Assembly: GCF_022690765.1 (NCBI RefSeq)
Contig: NZ_JALCZA010000024.1
Span: 1 to 59,031 of the forward strand
Direction: 5' to 3'
Length of the DNA stretch: 59,031 nucleotides
Source of the DNA: Anaeromyxobacter oryzisoli
GTDB lineage: Bacteria > Myxococcota > Myxococcia > Myxococcales > Anaeromyxobacteraceae
The translations under genes were made by a program, and so were the position numbers. Below the pieces are notes generated by a model. The model was not told the DNA's origin, made no database searches, and worked only from the letters and a program-made list of their open reading frames with translations. Shown here in pieces: positions 43,658-53,017 of this stretch. Each line of letters starts with the position of its first letter. The stretch's first letter is position 1.

Positions 43658-45820
43658 CTAGAACGGTACGTCGCCGCCGGGCCCCGCGTCGCCGCCGCCG
43701 GATTCCCCGCCGCCGGGCTCGTCGTCGTCCGGCGCCCCGAACAGCGCCGGGACCGCGCGCATGTCGCGCGGCAGGGCCGGCGCGGCGGGTGCACCACCGA
43801 GCGCGGGTCCGCCGGGCCCCGGCTCGTCGAGCTGCCAGCGCTCGAGCAGCTCCGGCTCCGCCGGCAGCTCCTCGAGGAACCGGGACGCCTTCATCACCAC
43901 CCGCTCGCGGTCGCGCGGCGCCGCGACCACCGGGTACACGAGGTACAGCTCGTCCCGGGCCCGGGTGCACGCGACGTAGAACAGGCGCCGCTCCTCCTCC
44001 TCGCCGCGCAGGTCCTTCAGCGCCTGCGCCGAGGGGAAGCGGCCGTCGGCGAGCCACACCACGAACACCGCGCGCCACTCGAGCCCCTTCGCCTGGTGGA
44101 CGCTCGAGAGGATCAGCTTCTCGTCCGGCTCGCCGCCCTCCGAGACGGTCTCGGCGGAGATCTCGGTGAGGAGCGCGATCTCGGAGAGGAACGCCTCGGT
44201 GTCCTCGTAGCCGCGGGCGTACTGCGCGAGCTGCTGCACGTCCTCCACCCGCGAGTCGGCGTTCAGGAACTCGGCGCGGAGGTACTCCTCGTAGCCGCCC
44301 GCGAGCACCTCCTCGATGGCCTCGCCGGGCAGGTCGCTGGTGGGCTTCCGGGCGAGCTTGCGGAGGAGCTGGGCGAGCCGCGCGTAGCCGGCGCGCCCCT
44401 TGGCCGGGACCTGCGAGGCGACGTCCGGCGCGAGCAGCTCGTCCACCGTCCCCTGCCCGCGGCTCCGCCGGGCCGAGAACGCGCCCCAGACCGCCTCGGC
44501 GGTGGCGGTGCCGACCCCCGGCGTGATCTTGAGGCACCGCTTCAGCGCCAGCTCGTCCCCGGGGTTCCGCGCGAACCGGAGGTGGGCGAGGACGTCCTTC
44601 ACGTGCGCGGCCTCGAAGAATCGGACGCCGCTGCGGACCACGAAGGGGATCCCGCGCCGCGCCAGCTCGAACTGGATCTCCATCGAGTGGTGGTGCGCGC
44701 GGTAGAGGACGGCGATCTCCGGGAGCGGGATCCCCTCGTCGCGCAGCTCGAGCACCCGCTGCGCCACGAACGCCGCCTGCTGCGGCACGTCGCGGCACGG
44801 CACGAGCGCCGGCAGCGGCCCCTCGTGGCGCACCGCCGAGAGCTCCTTCTCGAACTGCCGGACGTTCGCGGCGATGGACGCGTTGGCGAGCGCGAGGATC
44901 TGCGGCGTGGACCGGTAGTTGATGGTGAGGTCGAAGCGCCGGGCGTCGGGGTAGCGCTGCTCAAAGTCGAGGATGTTCTCGAAGTGCGCGCCGCGGAAGG
45001 AGTAGATGCTCTGCGCGTCGTCGCCGACGACGCAGAGGTTCCGGTGCTCGGCGGCGATGAGGTCCACCACGTCGCCCTGGAGCCGGTTCGTGTCCTGGTA
45101 CTCGTCCACGAGCACGTGGCGCCAGCGGTCGCCGAGGGCGCGCCGCACCGGCTCCCGCTCCGCGAGGAGGATCTTCCAGTTGAGGAGTAGGTCGTCGAAG
45201 TCCATCGCGTTGAGCTGGTGCTTGCGCTCGGCGTACCGGCGCGCGACGCGGAGGACATCGTCCGTGAGCGGGACGAACTGCGGACGGCGGTCGGCGAGGA
45301 CGTCCGCGAGGGGCGTCTGGGTGTTCACCGCCATCGAGACCAGGTCGATGAGGACGTCGGCCTTCGGGAACCGGCGGGCGCCCACCGCGAGCCCGCAGTC
45401 GGCGATCGCGGCGGTCATCACGTCGCGGGTGTCCTCGCGGTCCAGGATCGAGTAGCCGCGCTGGTATCCGAGCTCGCCCCCGTGCTCCTTGAGCACCTCG
45501 TGGGCGACGTGGTGGAAGGTGCCGCCCGAGATGCGGCGGGTGTCCACCTTGCACACCTCCTCGACGCGCCGGAGCATCTCCCGCGCCGCCTTGTTCGTGA
45601 AGGTGAGGAGGAGGATCGCCTCGGGCGGCACGCCCTCGGCGACGAGCCGGGCGACGCGCCAGGTGAGGGTCCGGGTCTTCCCGGAGCCGGCGCCGGCGAT
45701 GACGAGGATGGGACCGTCCCCCGCCTCGACCACGGCGATCTGCTGCTCGTTGAGCAGCCCCTCGTAGTTCAGGGCGCGCGCGGGCGGCGCGGCGGGCTTG
45801 AGCTGGTAACGCCGGGACAT
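43658..45820 (-). CDS. UvrD/Rep/PcrA-type superfamily 1A DNA helicase
   Basis: 720 residues. Motif Q region (GLLNEQQIAVVEAGDGP), Walker A AGAGSGKTRTL, motif Ia TFTNKAAREMLRR, motif II VDEYQDTNRLQ, motif III GDDAQSIYSFRGA, motif IV TINYRSTP and motif VI (FYVACTRARDELYLVYP) are all present, giving 3'-to-5' ATP-dependent unwinding for repair or replication restart. The 720-residue length is nearer UvrD/PcrA. The last 60 residues are Pro/Gly/Ala-rich and end GGDVPF, resembling the SSB-type acidic tail (DDIPF/DVPF) used to contact other repair proteins. Start ATG 45820 has only a weak ribosome site. Confidence 0.95.
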   Translation of the reverse strand: MSRRYQLKPAAPPARALNYEGLLNEQQIAVVEAGDGPILVIAGAGSGKTRTLTWRVARLVAEGVPPEAILLLTFTNKAAREMLRRVEEVCKVDTRRISGGTFHHVAHEVLKEHGGELGYQRGYSILDREDTRDVMTAAIADCGLAVGARRFPKADVLIDLVSMAVNTQTPLADVLADRRPQFVPLTDDVLRVARRYAERKHQLNAMDFDDLLLNWKILLAEREPVRRALGDRWRHVLVDEYQDTNRLQGDVVDLIAAEHRNLCVVGDDAQSIYSFRGAHFENILDFEQRYPDARRFDLTINYRSTPQILALANASIAANVRQFEKELSAVRHEGPLPALVPCRDVPQQAAFVAQRVLELRDEGIPLPEIAVLYRAHHHSMEIQFELARRGIPFVVRSGVRFFEAAHVKDVLAHLRFARNPGDELALKRCLKITPGVGTATAEAVWGAFSARRSRGQGTVDELLAPDVASQVPAKGRAGYARLAQLLRKLARKPTSDLPGEAIEEVLAGGYEEYLRAEFLNADSRVEDVQQLAQYARGYEDTEAFLSEIALLTEISAETVSEGGEPDEKLILSSVHQAKGLEWRAVFVVWLADGRFPSAQALKDLRGEEEERRLFYVACTRARDELYLVYPVVAAPRDRERVVMKASRFLEELPAEPELLERWQLDEPGPGGPALGGAPAAPALPRDMRAVPALFGAPDDDEPGGGESGGGDAGPGGDVPF

Positions 45821-46025
45821 GCGTTCAGGCCCGGCAAGCTAGCAGGCGGTATCGGGCCGGGTCAAACGGGGCGCGCGTCCCGAGCGTTGAAAACTGGACG
45901 CCGTCACGAGCGCGGGTAGCATCCGCCTCGTAGTCGCCGCCGCGCTGACGGCGCCGCGCCGCCCTCCGGCGCGCGCAGCCGGCACCACGCGGCCGCGGCG
46001 ATCCCCTGCCCCCGCCCGCCCCGGC

Positions 46026-46060
46026 CCGGGCCGGCACCCGAACCCCGGGTGCCGGCCCGG
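46026..46060. terminator. 15-bp perfect GC hairpin downstream of the amidohydrolase gene
   Basis: CCGGGCCGGCACCCG (46026-46040) and its exact reverse complement (46046-46060) flank a 5-nt loop, 21 bp after the amidohydrolase stop. No uridine run follows. It probably stabilises the transcript end or helps termination before the helicase gene. The rest of 45821-46080 holds no gene. Confidence 0.5.
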
Positions 46061-46080
46061 TCACCGGTTCGACCCGCCGC

Positions 46081-47679
46081 TCACCGTCCTCGCTCGTACG
46101 CCACTCGGCCGGCGACGAGGGCGTGGGTGACGGTGAGCCGGCGGAGCGCGCCGGGCGCGACCGCGAGCACGTCCTCGGCGAACAGCGTCAGGTCCGCGTC
46201 GAGGCCCGCCGCGATGCGCCCCCGGCGCCCCTCCGCGAAGCTGGCGTACGCCGCCCCCGCGGTGAACGCCCGGAGGGCCTCGAGCCGCGAGACCGCCTGC
46301 TCTACCGCGAACGGCCGCCCTTCCGAGGTCATCCGGGTCTCCGCCGCGTGGAGCCCCGCCCGCGGATCCGGCGACTCCACCGGGAAGTCCGAGCCGAAGG
46401 CGAGCACCGCGCCGGAGTCGGCGAGGGTCCGGAACGCGTACGCCCCCGCGAGGCGGACGCTCCCGGCGCCGAGCCGCGCCGCGGCCCAGGGGCCGTCGCT
46501 CGCCGCCTGGACGGGCTGCACCGACGCGACCGCGCCGGTCTCGGCGAGGAGCGGCAGGTCCGCGGGCTGAACGACCTGGAGGTGCTCGATCCGCGGCCGC
46601 AGCGCGCGCGCGGCCGAGCCGGCGGCGCGGAGCGCGAGCAACGCCTCTCGGACCGCCCGATCGCCGATGGCGTGGACGGCGGGCTGGAACCCGGCGCGCA
46701 CGCAGGCCAGGACCTTCTCGCGGAGCGCCTCCGGCGTGGAGACGAGGAGCCCGCGGTTCCCCGGATCGTCGGAGTAGTCCTCGAGGAGCGCCGCCCCGCG
46801 GCTCCCGAGCGCGCCGTCGGCGTACAGCTTCACGCCCCGGATCTCGAGGAGCCCGGTCGCGGGCGCGGCGCGCCAGCGGGACATCTCGCGCTCGAGCGCC
46901 GGGAGCGGCACCATCCCGTCGATCATCGCGTACACCCGGACGGGGAGCCGATCCGCCGCTGCCAGCCGCCCGTACGCGTCGAGGACCTCAGGAGCGCACC
47001 CCGCGTCGTGGACGCTGGTGAGCCCGAGCGCGGCGACGGCCCGGAGCCCGGCGAGGAGCCCCTCCTCGAGCTCCGCCGGCGCAGGGCGCGGCAGCCGCGC
47101 GCGCACGAGGTCCATGGCCGCGTCGATCAGGATCCCGTCCGGTCGCCCCGCGGCGTCGCGCCCGATCCGTCCTCCCGGCGGATCCGGCGTCCCGGGCGCG
47201 ATCCCGGCCGCCTCGAGGGCGAGGCGGTTCACCCAGGCCGCGTGACCGTCGACGCGCGTCAGGAACGCGGGGTGCCGCGGCGCGGCCCGCGAGAGGAGCG
47301 CCGCGTCCGGGAACGCGGCGCCCGGCCAGCGGTGCTGATCCCAGCCGCGCCCCACGATCCAGCGACCTTCGGCCGTCGCCGCCGCCCGCGCCGCCACGAG
47401 CGCCGCGCACGCCTCGGCGCTCGCGCTCCCCTCGCAGCTCACCTCGAAGGCGGCCCGGCCGAGCCAGAGGACGTGGCCGTGCGCGTCGGCGAGGCCGGGG
47501 ATCGCGCTCCCGCCGCCGAGCTCGATCCGGCGCGCCCCCGGCGCCGCCCGCGCCGCGCACTTCCCCTCCGTCCCGACGCAGGCGATCCGGCCGTCGCGCA
47601 GGAGCGCCGCGCCGGCGCGCGGCCGGGCGGGATCGAGCGTGTGGATCGTCCCGACGACGAGTAGCTCCGGAACAGGCAC
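46081..47679 (-). CDS. YtcJ-type metal-dependent amidohydrolase
   Basis: 532 residues from GTG 47679, chosen because GAGG sits 5 bases upstream; the frame also opens 16 codons earlier at GTG 47727. The start VGTIHTLDPARP and metal ligands DAHGHV are typical, followed by the long insertion of the YtcJ/DUF-type branch and late ligands (AVHAIGDRAVRE, RIEHLQVVQPADL, GSDFPVESPDPR). Enzymes of this branch hydrolyse amide or carbamate bonds in unknown small substrates. The gene starts just beyond a palindromic repeat and ends before a strong hairpin, so it is probably a single-gene unit. Confidence 0.92.
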   Translation of the reverse strand: MPVPELLVVGTIHTLDPARPRAGAALLRDGRIACVGTEGKCAARAAPGARRIELGGGSAIPGLADAHGHVLWLGRAAFEVSCEGSASAEACAALVAARAAATAEGRWIVGRGWDQHRWPGAAFPDAALLSRAAPRHPAFLTRVDGHAAWVNRLALEAAGIAPGTPDPPGGRIGRDAAGRPDGILIDAAMDLVRARLPRPAPAELEEGLLAGLRAVAALGLTSVHDAGCAPEVLDAYGRLAAADRLPVRVYAMIDGMVPLPALEREMSRWRAAPATGLLEIRGVKLYADGALGSRGAALLEDYSDDPGNRGLLVSTPEALREKVLACVRAGFQPAVHAIGDRAVREALLALRAAGSAARALRPRIEHLQVVQPADLPLLAETGAVASVQPVQAASDGPWAAARLGAGSVRLAGAYAFRTLADSGAVLAFGSDFPVESPDPRAGLHAAETRMTSEGRPFAVEQAVSRLEALRAFTAGAAYASFAEGRRGRIAAGLDADLTLFAEDVLAVAPGALRRLTVTHALVAGRVAYERGR

Positions 47680-47739
47680 GTGGACCTCGAACGCCGGAGA
47701 TGTACCGCCGCGCCGCGCCCGGTTCACTACTGCGCTGCA

Positions 47740-47818
47740 CCCTTCGACTCCGGCGCGCTCCGCGCGCCGGAAAAGCGGAGCTGCCGCCAGGCGGAGTCGA
47801 AGGGCTCAGGGCGAACGG
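47740..47818. repeat. Palindromic dispersed repeat, copy 1
   Basis: CCCTTCGACTCCG (47740-47752) pairs perfectly with CGGAGTCGAAGGG (47792-47804); a shared tail CTCAGGGCGAACGG follows to 47818. The tail and palindrome half recur at 56364-56410. Intergenic REP-type element. Confidence 0.6.
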
Positions 47819-47845
47819 GTTACTGGAACGCTCGGCGACGTTTGC

Positions 47846-49090
47846 TCACGCCGCCCCGACCCCCGGCCGGGCGCTCCGGTCGGTCCGCCGCCACGCCGCG
47901 GCCTGGGTCCCGCGCACGAACCGCCAGAACCCGACCGCGAGCGCGGCGTTCATCGCGACGAAGTAGTGCGCGACCGAGGCGGCACGCCGGAGCGGCCGCG
48001 CGAGCGCGACGTCCCCCCGCCAGCCGGCGACGGCGAGCGCGTAGAACGCGGCCTGGGCGACGAGCAGCGCCCGGTATCCCCAGGCGCCCGGGCGGCCGGC
48101 GAGGGCGCCGTTCGCGAGGAGGGCGGCGGCGAGCAGGAAGGGCGTCGCCCAGCGGAGGAGCTTGTGCGAGACGAAGGCGAAGAAGAGGAACCCCGTGCGC
48201 GGGTCGAGCAGCGCCGGGACGCGCGCGAGCGCCTGCCAGTTCCCGGCGCCGATCCGGGCCCGGCGGACGAACTCGCGCCCCGCGTCCTCGGTGGTCTCCT
48301 CGTGCGCGACCGCCCCCGCCTCGTACGGCACGCGCCAGCCGCGCGCCGCGATGCGGGCCGCGATCACGAAGTCGTCGGTGATGGTGTCCGGCGGGATGGG
48401 CGCGAAGAGGAGCCGGCGGATCGCGTAGAGGCCGCCGTTCGCGCCGACGACGCACCCGTGCCTCCCCTCCCAGTACTTGATCGCCGTCTCGTACTTCCAG
48501 TAGGCGCTCTCCTCGAACGCGCGCCGGGTCGGGTTGTAGAGGCGGAGCCGCCCGACGACGGCGCCCACCGCGGGGTCGCGGAAGCGCCGCGCCAGGGCGC
48601 GGAGGGCGCCGCGCTCGAGCAGCACGTTCGCGTCGGTGAGCACGATCACGTCCCCGGACGCGGCGGGCACGAGGCGCGAGAGGACGCTCGCCTTGCCGGC
48701 CCGCGGCGACAGCTCGTGGACTGTGACCCGCCCTCCTCCGGCGGCGCGGGCGAGCTCCGCGGTGCGATCCCCGCAGCCGTCGCAGCCGACCACGATCTCG
48801 AGCCGGTCGGCGGGGTAGTCGAGCGCGAGGCAGTTCTCGATCTTCGCGCGGATGCACGCCTCCTCGTCGAACGCGGCGAAGACGAGCGACACGCGCGGCC
48901 ACGCCTGCGCCTGGACGGGTCGCCTCCGGTCGGGACCGCCGGAGAGGAAGCGCACCCCGGAGAGCACTCCGCGCGCGCCGTCCCACACTGCGAGCACGAG
49001 CGGGTAGCCCGCGAAGCTGTAGGCGACGAGGCCGATCGCGATCCAGAGGACGAGCTCCATCACCGGCCGGCGCAGCAACCGCCGCGCCAT
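47846..49090 (-). CDS. Family 2 glycosyltransferase, membrane-bound
   Basis: 414 residues. An N-terminal hydrophobic helix (LVLWIAIGLVAYSFAGYPL) precedes the GT-A domain: SLVFAAFDEE, EIVVGCDGCGDRT, VIVLTDANVLLERG (the DxN/DxD-like site), a central GANGGLYAIRR and TDDFVIAARI with an acceptor-site Asp, then ARIGAGNWQAL. Several membrane helices finish the protein, as in processive or polyprenol-type GT2 enzymes. It probably adds sugars to an exopolysaccharide or envelope glycan. The start at 49090 or at ATG ten codons in cannot be decided. It sits 21 bp after the zinc-ribbon protein gene. Confidence 0.9.
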   Translation of the reverse strand: MARRLLRRPVMELVLWIAIGLVAYSFAGYPLVLAVWDGARGVLSGVRFLSGGPDRRRPVQAQAWPRVSLVFAAFDEEACIRAKIENCLALDYPADRLEIVVGCDGCGDRTAELARAAGGGRVTVHELSPRAGKASVLSRLVPAASGDVIVLTDANVLLERGALRALARRFRDPAVGAVVGRLRLYNPTRRAFEESAYWKYETAIKYWEGRHGCVVGANGGLYAIRRLLFAPIPPDTITDDFVIAARIAARGWRVPYEAGAVAHEETTEDAGREFVRRARIGAGNWQALARVPALLDPRTGFLFFAFVSHKLLRWATPFLLAAALLANGALAGRPGAWGYRALLVAQAAFYALAVAGWRGDVALARPLRRAASVAHYFVAMNAALAVGFWRFVRGTQAAAWRRTDRSARPGVGAA

Positions 49091-49111
49091 CCCGGCGAGC
49101 CCGCTGGGGCG

Positions 49112-50929
49112 CTACCCGCCGTCCACCTCGGGTGCGGGCGGCGGCGGGGGCGGCGGCGGGGCGACGGGCCGCGGCGCAGGGACCGGCGCCGCGGCCGGGG
49201 TGAGGGCCCGGTGCGGCGGCGCCGCGCGCGGGGCGCCGGCGGACGTCGGAGGAGGCGGCACCTTCACGGCGGGGGCTGGCGGTCCGGAGGGAGAGACGAT
49301 CACGGGCTGGGCAACCGGCTTCCGCGGGAGGGCGGCGCCGTTCCCCTCCGTGGGCGGAGCGGCGTTCGCTGCGCCGCCCGCGTCGGGCCCCGCGGCAGCC
49401 CCCGCTGCGGGGGAAGCGGTCGGTGAGGCGACGGGCCCCGCTGCGGGGGCCGGGGTCGGGGCCGCGCCCGGCCGGGGAGCCGGGGCAGACGGCGGGCGAG
49501 AGAGCTCGGCGCGGAGGCTGATGGCGCCCTCGTGGTGCGGGTTCGCGGCGAGGACGCCGTCGAGCGTCGCGAGCGCCTCCGCCCGTCGCCCCAGGTCGGC
49601 CTGGGTCCGGGCGAGCAGGTAGCGCGCGCGCAGCACCTCCGGATGGCGCGCCGCGATCGCGGCGAGCGCGGCGGCGCCCCGCTCGCGGCTGGCCCGCTCC
49701 TTCGACCGGAGCTCGAGCGTCGCCTCCGCGAGCCCCGCCCACGCGTCGTCGGGCGCCGCCGCCCGCGCGGCGTCCACGTAGCGGCGCACGAGGGCGGGGT
49801 CGCCCCCGAGGGCGTGATAGCACGCGAGGGCGCGCGGCACCTGCGCTCCCGTCGCTCCCGGCGCCCCCTCGAGCGGCGTCAGGGCGGCGAGCGCCTCCTC
49901 GCGGAGCGCCCGGGCCTTCTCCGCGCGCGCGCGGGCGTCGGCGCCGAGGGCGTCCACCTCGCTGGCCGCGGCCTTCTCCGCCGCTTCCCACCCCGGAGGC
50001 ATGTCGCGCCGGAGCCGGTCACGCTCGGCGGACCTCGCGCTCGCCCGGGCCGACAGCGTCTCGCTCTCCTCCGCGAGCGTCGCCGCCCTGAGCACCTGCG
50101 CCAGCGCGCGATCCGCGACCGCGGGCCGGCCGCGGCGCGCGACCCGGTTCGCCTCGTCGAGGCGCTGCGCGGCCGCGTCGAGGCTCGCCGCGTCGTCGAG
50201 TGCGAGGAGCGCGAGCCCCTCGGTCTGGAGCTGCTCGGCCTCGGGGCTCTTGTGATTCGAGAGGTAGAGCCAGGCAGCCGCGGCGAGCGCGGCGAGCGCG
50301 AGCACGCCGGCGGGCACGAGCCAGCGGAGACGCGACTTCCAGCGAAGACGCGACTCGAACGTGCCGATGGTGTCGCGCCGCAGCAGCGGGCCACGCTGGA
50401 TGAGGGCCTGCCCGGGCGCGGGCCGGTACACGGCGGGCCCGCTCCGCCCCGCGGGGCGCCCCTCCGGCGTGGACGTGTGGGGATACGGCGCGGCCGCGCC
50501 AGGGGTCGCGACCGAAGGCGCGCCGGCAGGCGCGGGAGCGGCTGCGGCGGGCGCTGACCCTGCGGCGGGCGTGCCCTCGGCGCCTGCGGACGCCGGTGTG
50601 GCGGAGGGTCGCGGCTGTTCAGGCGCCGCTTCCGGAGCCGGCGCCGCAGGAGGAGGCGCCGCCGCGGGCGAGCGCGCGGGCTCGCCCCCGGGCGCGTCGG
50701 TTGGCACTGCTCCGGGAGCACGCTCGGCGGAGGCGGATGGGGCAGGCGCCGCGGGCGTCTTGGCGGGCGGGGCGGCGGGCGCTTCCGCACGCGCCTGCTC
50801 GCCCGTAGCCGGCCGATGGGCCGTGAAGACGTGCTGGCAGCGCGTGCACTGGACCGGCGAGCCCTCGGGCGCGAGGAGCGCCTCGTCGAGCTCGTAGAGC
50901 GTCGAGCAGCGTTCGCAACGGATGACCAA
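49112..50929 (-). CDS. Zinc-ribbon, membrane-anchored repeat protein
   Basis: 605 residues from TTG 50929, chosen because GGAGGG lies seven bases upstream and the MVIRCERC start fits MJ0042-type zinc ribbons. Two Cys pairs (CERC and CTRC) form the ribbon. A Pro/Ala-rich linker of about 140 residues follows, then one transmembrane helix (WLVPAGVLALAALAAAAW), a helical repeat region with TPR-like units (ALACYHALGGDPALVRRY, RYLLARTQADLGRRAEALA), and a Pro/Ala-rich tail. This N-in, C-out layout is common in Myxococcota envelope or gliding-associated proteins; the function is unknown. Low complexity inflates its apparent length. Minus-strand run with HhH protein upstream and GT2 downstream. Confidence 0.8.
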   Translation of the reverse strand: MVIRCERCSTLYELDEALLAPEGSPVQCTRCQHVFTAHRPATGEQARAEAPAAPPAKTPAAPAPSASAERAPGAVPTDAPGGEPARSPAAAPPPAAPAPEAAPEQPRPSATPASAGAEGTPAAGSAPAAAAPAPAGAPSVATPGAAAPYPHTSTPEGRPAGRSGPAVYRPAPGQALIQRGPLLRRDTIGTFESRLRWKSRLRWLVPAGVLALAALAAAAWLYLSNHKSPEAEQLQTEGLALLALDDAASLDAAAQRLDEANRVARRGRPAVADRALAQVLRAATLAEESETLSARASARSAERDRLRRDMPPGWEAAEKAAASEVDALGADARARAEKARALREEALAALTPLEGAPGATGAQVPRALACYHALGGDPALVRRYVDAARAAAPDDAWAGLAEATLELRSKERASRERGAAALAAIAARHPEVLRARYLLARTQADLGRRAEALATLDGVLAANPHHEGAISLRAELSRPPSAPAPRPGAAPTPAPAAGPVASPTASPAAGAAAGPDAGGAANAAPPTEGNGAALPRKPVAQPVIVSPSGPPAPAVKVPPPPTSAGAPRAAPPHRALTPAAAPVPAPRPVAPPPPPPPPAPEVDGG

Positions 50930-50979
50930 CGATCGACCCTCCAGTCGGCGCGCAGCGTACCCCAGCGCCGCTGCAGTCG

Positions 50980-51381
50980 CTACGGTTCGGGAGCGATCGC
51001 GAGGGCCTCCCGGGCCCGGGCGAGTCGTCGCGGCCCGATGCCGCGAACGCGCAGCAGATCGTCTACCTCGCGGAACGGACCGTCTCGACCCCGATCCGCG
51101 ACGATCTCGGCCGCCAGCCCGCGACCGAGCCCCGGCACGAACGCCAGCTCGCGCTCTCCCGCCGTGTTCGGATCGATGGGCAGCCCGAGCACCAGCCGCT
51201 CGTCGGCGGCGAGGTCGCGCCGCGGACCAGCGTCCGTCGCGCAGCCGAGCCAGTGGCGCGGCGGGACTCCGAAGCCGGCCGGCGCACACGCCGGGCGAGC
51301 GGCCGGGCGCTCGAGCTGCGGCCTCGCGACGGACGACAGGCACGCGGCGAGCAGCACGGCGAGCGCCAGGCGATGTGGCAT
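50980..51381 (-). CDS. Secreted helix-hairpin-helix protein, ComEA-like
   Basis: 133 residues with a signal sequence (LALAVLLAACLSS, with a possible LAAC lipobox). The C-terminal 65 residues contain two HhH units: DPNTAGERELAFVPGLGRGL and LLRVRGIGPRRLARAREAL, the ComEA pattern that binds double-stranded DNA. ComEA-type proteins take up DNA at the envelope; the short form here lacks the long linker and no comEC is nearby, so the link to competence is uncertain. It lies between aspartate kinase and the zinc-ribbon protein. Confidence 0.8.
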   Translation of the reverse strand: MPHRLALAVLLAACLSSVARPQLERPAARPACAPAGFGVPPRHWLGCATDAGPRRDLAADERLVLGLPIDPNTAGERELAFVPGLGRGLAAEIVADRGRDGPFREVDDLLRVRGIGPRRLARAREALAIAPEP

Positions 51382-51445
51382 GACGGCCGGCCCAGCAAGA
51401 GCCGGGCCGGCCGCCGGGGCCGCCGCAGGGCTGCCAGCGACGCGA

Positions 51446-52828
51446 CTACAGCGAGTGGAGGCAGAGGGCGTCGTTCAGCGCGGCGACGGCCTTCTTGTAG
51501 TCGTCGCGGTTGATCACGAACTGCATGTTCGTCTGGCGCAGGGACTGGGAGAAGGCGTTCACGTTGATCTTCTCCGCCGCGAGCGCCTGGGCGGCGCGGG
51601 CGAGGACGCCCGGGAAGGCGATGTTCGTCCCGATCACGCAGACGATGGCCGACGGCACCGCGGACACGAGCTCGTACTGGTTCTCGAGCTCCTCGAGGAA
51701 AGCGGAGCGCACGGCCTTGTCCCAGATCACGTGGGTGATCGAGTTCGCGTTGGTCGCCTTGAGGATGTACGAGACGCCGTGCCGCTTGAAGATCTCCATC
51801 ACCCCGAGGTCGAACCCGACGGTGCCGACCATCGACGGATCGTGGATCTCGAGGGCGGTGACCTTCGGCGAGCCGGCGATCACCTCGATGCGCGCCTTGG
51901 TCCCGACGTAGTCCTTGGTGATGAGCGTGCCCGGGTGGTTCGGCTCGAAGGTGTTCTTGAGGCGGATCGCGATCCCGGCGAGCTCCATGGGCTTGGAGGC
52001 CTTCGGGTGGATCGCCTCCATCCCGACGTCGGCGAGCTGATCCGCGACGTCGAAGTTGGTCCGCCCGACCACCACCGCGTTCTTGGCGCCGACCAGCTCG
52101 GGATCGGCCGACGAGAGGTGGAACTCCTTGTGGATGACCGCCTCGTCCGCCTTGAGCTCGACCGCGACCTTGCTGAAGGTGACCTCCGAGTACCCGCGGT
52201 CGAACTCCCGCATGATCCCCTCGACGCCCTTCGTGTACCCGGTGACGACCACCACCTGGGACGACACGTCCACGCCCTGGAAGGACTTGTGGATGCGCTC
52301 GTCGATGGTGAGCGGGTCGTCGTCGTCGAAGCCGGAGAGGTCGAGGAGGAGCGCCTTCACGCCCTTACCCTTCAGGATCTCCACGCTGTTGAACGCGCTG
52401 TGCGCCTCGCCCACCGCGGCGAGCATCTCGCGCGCGGCGAGCAGGACGCTCTCCCGGCGGACGTAGCCGCTCGCGAGGACGTGGCGCATCGAGTCGAGGT
52501 AGCCGTGCAGCTCGTGCATCCGCTTCTCGATGAAGCCGTCGGCGACGGCGAGATCGAGCCCGACGGGCTGGAGCTCCGCGTTGATGCTCTTCAGCCTCCG
52601 CGTGAGCGCCTCGAGCGCGGTCGCGTAGTCGCCGCCCCCCGCGAAGCGCGCGTACACGCCGGGCTCGCCCGTCTTCTTGTGCTCGAGGAGCTGGTTCGTG
52701 ACGCCGGAGTAGGCCGAGACGACGTAGACGCGCCCGTAGATGTTCTTCGGGTCGCGGAGCATGATGTTCTTCAGCACCTCGTCGAAGCGAGACATCGAGG
52801 TGCCGCCGATCTTCTCTACGCTGATCAT
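51446..52828 (-). CDS. Aspartate kinase, Ask_Ect type
   Basis: 460 residues from ATG 52828 (MISVEKIGGTSMSRFDE); the frame extends 24 codons farther but without support. The KIGGTSM phosphate motif, EMLAAVGEAHSAFN, GYSEVTFSK, HKEFHLSSADP and GMEAIHPKASKP are diagnostic of the Ask_Ect branch, first known from ectoine clusters. Two ACT domains at the end suggest allosteric control. It phosphorylates aspartate for the Lys/Thr/Met pathway. No ectABC genes follow, so it serves general amino-acid synthesis here or another branch. Transcription may be controlled by the hairpin at 52857-52892. Confidence 0.92.
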   Translation of the reverse strand: MISVEKIGGTSMSRFDEVLKNIMLRDPKNIYGRVYVVSAYSGVTNQLLEHKKTGEPGVYARFAGGGDYATALEALTRRLKSINAELQPVGLDLAVADGFIEKRMHELHGYLDSMRHVLASGYVRRESVLLAAREMLAAVGEAHSAFNSVEILKGKGVKALLLDLSGFDDDDPLTIDERIHKSFQGVDVSSQVVVVTGYTKGVEGIMREFDRGYSEVTFSKVAVELKADEAVIHKEFHLSSADPELVGAKNAVVVGRTNFDVADQLADVGMEAIHPKASKPMELAGIAIRLKNTFEPNHPGTLITKDYVGTKARIEVIAGSPKVTALEIHDPSMVGTVGFDLGVMEIFKRHGVSYILKATNANSITHVIWDKAVRSAFLEELENQYELVSAVPSAIVCVIGTNIAFPGVLARAAQALAAEKINVNAFSQSLRQTNMQFVINRDDYKKAVAALNDALCLHSL

Positions 52829-52856
52829 GCGAGGGGGTCCGGTAGGTTGAGGGAAA

Positions 52857-52892
52857 GGGCCGAGATGCGGGATGATACCCGGATCTCGGCCC
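52857..52892 (-). terminator. Hairpin before aspartate kinase: terminator or attenuator
   Basis: GGGCCGAGAT (52857-52866) and ATCTCGGCCC (52883-52892) are a perfect 10-bp inverted repeat with an inner GCGGG/CCCGG pairing. On the minus strand it is followed by TTTCCCT. It sits 30-65 bases before the kinase start and about 125 bases after the LipB-NUDIX stop, so it may end that unit or act in the kinase leader. Confidence 0.5.
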
Positions 52893-53017
52893 CGCGCCAC
52901 GGGCGCCTGCCCGGCCGGGAGGCATCGAGGCCGCCGCCGGCGGCACGGGGCCCCGCCCGCCCACCTGCCTGGCCCGATGGGGAGCGCCCGCGTGACGGCG
53001 GCGCCCGGTCGCAGCGG

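Noticed and set aside
45836-45865. TTGACC-18-TAGCTT promoter for the helicase gene
   Set aside because: It would start transcription about 10 bases before the ATG with no ribosome site; support is too weak.
51446-52828. Ectoine biosynthesis cluster suggested by the Ask_Ect-type kinase
   Set aside because: No ectA, ectB or ectC gene is adjacent; neighbours are an HhH protein and LipB-NUDIX.
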